Positions 60,301-64,000 of a stretch of DNA of 64,000 bases are shown one piece after another. Location of the stretch: the NCBI GenBank assembly GCA_036583965.1, contig JAZBQD010000014.1, positions 38,302,990 through 38,366,989 on the forward strand, written 5' to 3'. Source of the DNA: Prunella strophiata (Eukaryota > Chordata > Aves > Passeriformes > Prunellidae). How positions within the stretch are numbered: the first letter of the stretch is position 1; every line of letters starts with the position of its first letter. The position numbers and the translations under genes were made by a program. The notes beneath the pieces are model-generated. The model saw nothing but the letters and a program-made list of their open reading frames with translations, searched no databases and was not told where the DNA came from.

Positions 60301-63300
60301 TGCAGCATGGCTGTGCTTCCCTCCCTGGCACTGGGTTTGCAGTTCCTCCTCCTCAGGGTCCCTGCATGGTGGCAGTGCCAGATGTGTGGCTTGGAGCTGG
60401 AAGCAAGTGCTGCTTTGTGTCCCACAGGCAGCTCCATTTCCCAGCATTGCCTCCTCCACCTTGTGTAGCTGTCAAACAATGATTTTCTGTGGGGGACACC
60501 TTGAAAACCTGAACTTTACTTTTTGATTTTGTAGTGAAACTGAATGTTTAAATGTCAGGAACACCTTTGGACTGAAAATCATAGATTCTGGCTCTCTGTG
60601 GCAGAGAAGTTGGACTATGAACATAAATGGGCCATGTGCCAGTTTCTGCACTGACGCACATGCCAATAAATTATATGACTGGAGCATGCTTTTGGAGATG
60701 ATTTTACATTTAGTTACAGTCCCAGAAGCTCATGTTCATTGTCTGAGGGTTTTGGGATGTAAAAAGAGGACTATAATAGAGGGTTTGATTCTGCCAAATT
60801 TTTAAGTACGCCTTCTCCTTTTCAAAGGTGCTGCCTCTCCACAGGCTTAGCATTTTTTTGGTGCTGGTTCTTTGATGACAGGAAGTCTTACTGCCTCTGC
60901 ATACCTGTCACTGCCATGCAAAGCCATTCGCCATGCAGTTAAATCTCTCCTCTGCCTTTTCTCTTACCCCGCAGGGAAGCACAATGGGAGAGACTTGGAG
61001 ACAGTACAAAATTGTAGTTGAGGCATTTGTTTCTTATTATATTTGCCCTTCCCAGGGACACAAGTGGCAGCCTGCCACGAATTAGGTCTGCTCAATAATT
61101 CAGCCCCCAAGTAATCAGAAGACAGCAGTCAGAGCGATGATGGATAATGGCCGGATGTCACATGTCAGTGTTGGGTCCCCCAGTCTATCACCAGCCCTGT
61201 GACCATCCATCACGATATGCTACTTACCTGCCTACCTCCACTGACAAGCTTGCATTAAACTGATGGTTAATGTCCTGTCAGTAGATCCTCCATGGCCTGG
61301 GTTCTGCAGAGATATGCCATTTGGCTCTCAGGCAAGAGATGACCTGAGGCAAGATAGGAGTGTTGGATCAAACTTTCTCAGTTGCAGAAAATGCAGCTTC
61401 CTTGTAAGCTGAGAAACTTGGCTAAAACTTAACAAAGCTCTGTTGTTTTGATAATAGATAAAGCTGTTGTATTCTCTGAAAACATCACTGTGTTTGTAAG
61501 ACTTGGTCTCCAGTGGTCTTCAAAATCCATATCACCCCAGTGACAGCACTTCCTAAGTCAGGATTCCTACTCTGGGAAAAGAGATTTGCCAGATCATGAA
61601 ACTACAAGTAACTGGCTTAAGGATTATATAAGTTTTTGTTATCTTAAACCTCCTGCTTTTGTTGTGCTTGTTTTCTCATTTCTTTAGGAAGAGAGAATAC
61701 AACCTACAACGTTAATGAGGGAAGATGCACAGTCAAGTGTATCCTCTAACTCTTAAAATGAGCGTGGTGGTGGTGGTGGGATGACTTTGAGTGCTAAGGG
61801 TGCCAGGCTCTGGTGCCTGGATGTTCAATACCCAGCTCCCATCAGTGGTGCCTTCTTCCTAGGATCAGCAAGATCCTGTGAGTTTGCTTGCTAACAACTT
61901 GTGTACTACAGTGGAGAGTTTGTGACTCCCAAGTCCAGGTACATCTCGTACTTGAATGTCCTGAAGAGATTATTTTGGATTGTCTGCCCAGAGCCACCAT
62001 TGGGATAACTGTTTGATGAAGATCAGTTTTAGACATTTCCAAAAACAGAGGATGATAATATTAAGCCACTCTGAGTCACACAGACCTGTTTCAAGAACCT
62101 ATATTGATGCTCTCTGTGGTAATTTCTTCAGTGCATGCTTTTATTTTAATCTCTCATAGGCTTTATGGAATGGGAGTTGAACAGGTGTCCTAAGAAGATT
62201 CATACATTTGGCTGCTAGTTGGGCAGCAGCCAAATGGAAATATGAATTCTATCTTGCAAAACATTTCGAGATGTTAACAGTTATTTTAGTCACGCTGATG
62301 ATCAAAAGGCTGTTGAAATTTTTCAGAAACAATTCAGGGAAAAGAGGGAAAGTGTTTATTAAGACAGTGATGCATTTACTCACCTGGTGAGGGGAATCAA
62401 ACTCAAGTGATGCTCAGTCTTGTGCATTAAGACTATCAGTCTCATTATCAGTCTCTTTCTCCATCTAATCAGAAATATAACTCTGAACCCCAAGGTGTCA
62501 CTAACAAAAGTTAGTAAAGCTACTGTTATATTTCCTTGAATAGCTTTGGTTTCAATGAAACAGCATTTTTTGGGTGTAAAACATTTAATTGAAAAGTTAC
62601 CATTCGACTCCTGTATCTACATCCTCTTCAAGCACTACAGGCTTCTGGGCAGTCAATTGGATGAAAACAATGCTAGCAATTATTTTATTTTGTCTTTGAG
62701 TTTATTCAAGTTACAAAACCCAGTTACATATGACAGTAATTATATACTTTATATATTTGGTCTCATTCTGAACAAGCCATAGATTGGTTGTTTATATAGG
62801 TTTTTTTTTTTTTTAAAAAAAAAACTTGCTTCATCTGGACAGTTGGTGAGCAAAAATCTACTTTGCTTTCCTTTTTCTTCATTTTGAATCAATGAAAACA
62901 AAACCAAACAGAAAATACTCTGAGAAGCACTGTGATGAAATAAAATAGAAGTTGCTGTTAGTGCAGGGTATTTGTGTGTGACAGTGGAGGAAGAATTCCT
63001 GCTTGTGTTCCTTCATGTAGAGGGCACAAGTGCCAGGTGCTGTGACTCACATGGGTGCAACATCTGCCTGGACATTTTGGTGTGTCACCAGGTACTGCCT
63101 GGCCCAGCAGTGCACAGGGAGGAGTGACACTGTCCCACAGCTTCACTCTTCCCAGTGCTCACCTCCTGTACTGGCACTGTGGGTTACCTGTACCAGCGTG
63201 GGTTGTGGGTGCTGAGACTTCCTCCCTTGAGCCACCTGCAGGGACTGAGCCTGCTGGCACTGCTGGCTCACGAGCCACAGGCCTCTCATTGCCTGGGGAG

Positions 63301-64000
63301 CTACAGGAGGTGCTGGCAGCACACCCTTGGAAGCACGTTTGCATGCGGCTTTTAATGAGATTGTCAGGAAAAATGGAGGTGTCTTGGTGAGGCTGCATGT
63401 GGTTGGCAAAAACCTGGAGATTTGATGGTTGTCCATTGATCCATCACTTTTATAAATATGCTAAAAAAGTGGTAACTTGACTCAAACTCACCAATCCCGT
63501 TCATGTTTACACCCACTCCCTGGTGCTGGAGTTTTACCTAGCATTTAGCTGAAATCTTTCAGGAATGCAATTATTCAGCATCTTCCTTACTCTAAATTGG
63601 CCATCTCCTTATATTCTTGAACTTTTATTTTTCTTCTAAAATATTCTGACTGCAACACCTTTTTCCTAATATTTCATTGAATGAAACAGTGTGACTAAGT
63701 AGAGTGAGAGGAGAGCCCAAGAATTATACCTTTCTTCTGACCAGCACTGAGCAGATCCTCCTACTGTAGTTTCTTCTTTGTCTTGGGAAATTCCCCTTTG
63801 GGGGGAATGCTGGGTGTAGACATTTTCAGAAAATGCTGTCAGCACAACTCCTGCAGAGCTGCAGGAGGAAGGGAGGGGACTGGGGGAGTGTGGTAGGGGC
63901 CCAAGCATTCTTGGTAAAACAGTCAAAGAATAGAGTTGCAGTATCAGCAGTGAGATGATTGTCAACTACAGGAAAAATGTTTCCATTTCCTACCACAGGT
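57306..64000. other. intergenic
   Basis: No gene is recognised. 59588-59615 is an exact 14-bp tandem duplication (TGAGGCCTGGGACA). 61767-61780 is a short TGG repeat. 62801-62824 is T14 followed by A10, a perfect poly-T/poly-A junction. 60980-61260 is more even in base composition and might be a conserved non-coding element, but nothing in the sequence alone proves it. Open frames near 60243-60482 and 63030-63436 have no family features. Confidence 0.4.

Noticed and set aside
1..64000. CRISPR arrays, operons, prokaryotic mobile elements
   Set aside because: Introns, CR1 elements and AT-rich gene desert show this is vertebrate nuclear DNA. No regularly spaced direct repeats of CRISPR type were seen.

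Overview
The window is a stretch of bird nuclear genome, AT-rich and very sparse in genes. Three things point to a bird. The one clear gene translates to a protein with strong avian interferon-gamma features. At least eight CR1 retrotransposon pieces are present, several ending in the avian CR1 tail ATTCTATGATTCT. One fragment (42398-42490) resembles a bird endogenous retroviral LTR I associate with songbirds. A songbird is the best guess, but that level is inference.

The gene is IFNG, on the + strand with four coding exons: 5154-5276, 7210-7278, 7615-7794 and 8439-8564. It encodes 165 residues with no breaks. A TATA box lies at 5011-5018. The short leader contains a perfect 10-bp hairpin. 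The 3' UTR has a six-copy AUUUA instability element (8662-8727) and a poly(A) signal at 9398. I found no IL26 or IL22 exons in the 5 kb upstream. By vertebrate gene order they would lie to the left and DYRK2 to the right, so most of the window would be the gene desert on the 3' side of IFNG.

Layout: 1-5010 is upstream flank with a CR1 copy and a tail-to-tail CR1 pair. 5011-9425 is the IFNG transcription unit. 9430-12560 is rich in unusual DNA: an A-rich tract, an (AAGAG)n purine array, a perfect palindrome made of two STAT-type sites, a 173-bp uninterrupted (CCCAT)n array followed by a perfect hairpin, an ancient L3/CR1 relic and a younger CR1. 12561-28620 is featureless intergenic DNA. 28622-38155 has three substantial CR1 pieces, a small one and a probable LTR. 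38156-48560 has an LTR/CR1 pair, an AT palindrome, small tandem repeats and another probable LTR. 48561-64000 has a well-preserved ancient L3/CR1 relic, a dense CpG cluster and an unexplained candidate coding exon at 56870-57191.

The most interesting unexplained items are the candidate secreted-protein exon (56870-57191), the paired STAT palindrome about 1.7 kb past the IFNG poly(A) site, the IFNG leader hairpin, the G-quadruplex-prone (ATGGG)n array with its hairpin, and two CR1 copies that each carry a long perfect inverted duplication in a similar part of the element. Almost all other open reading frames are chance frames or antisense to repeats.
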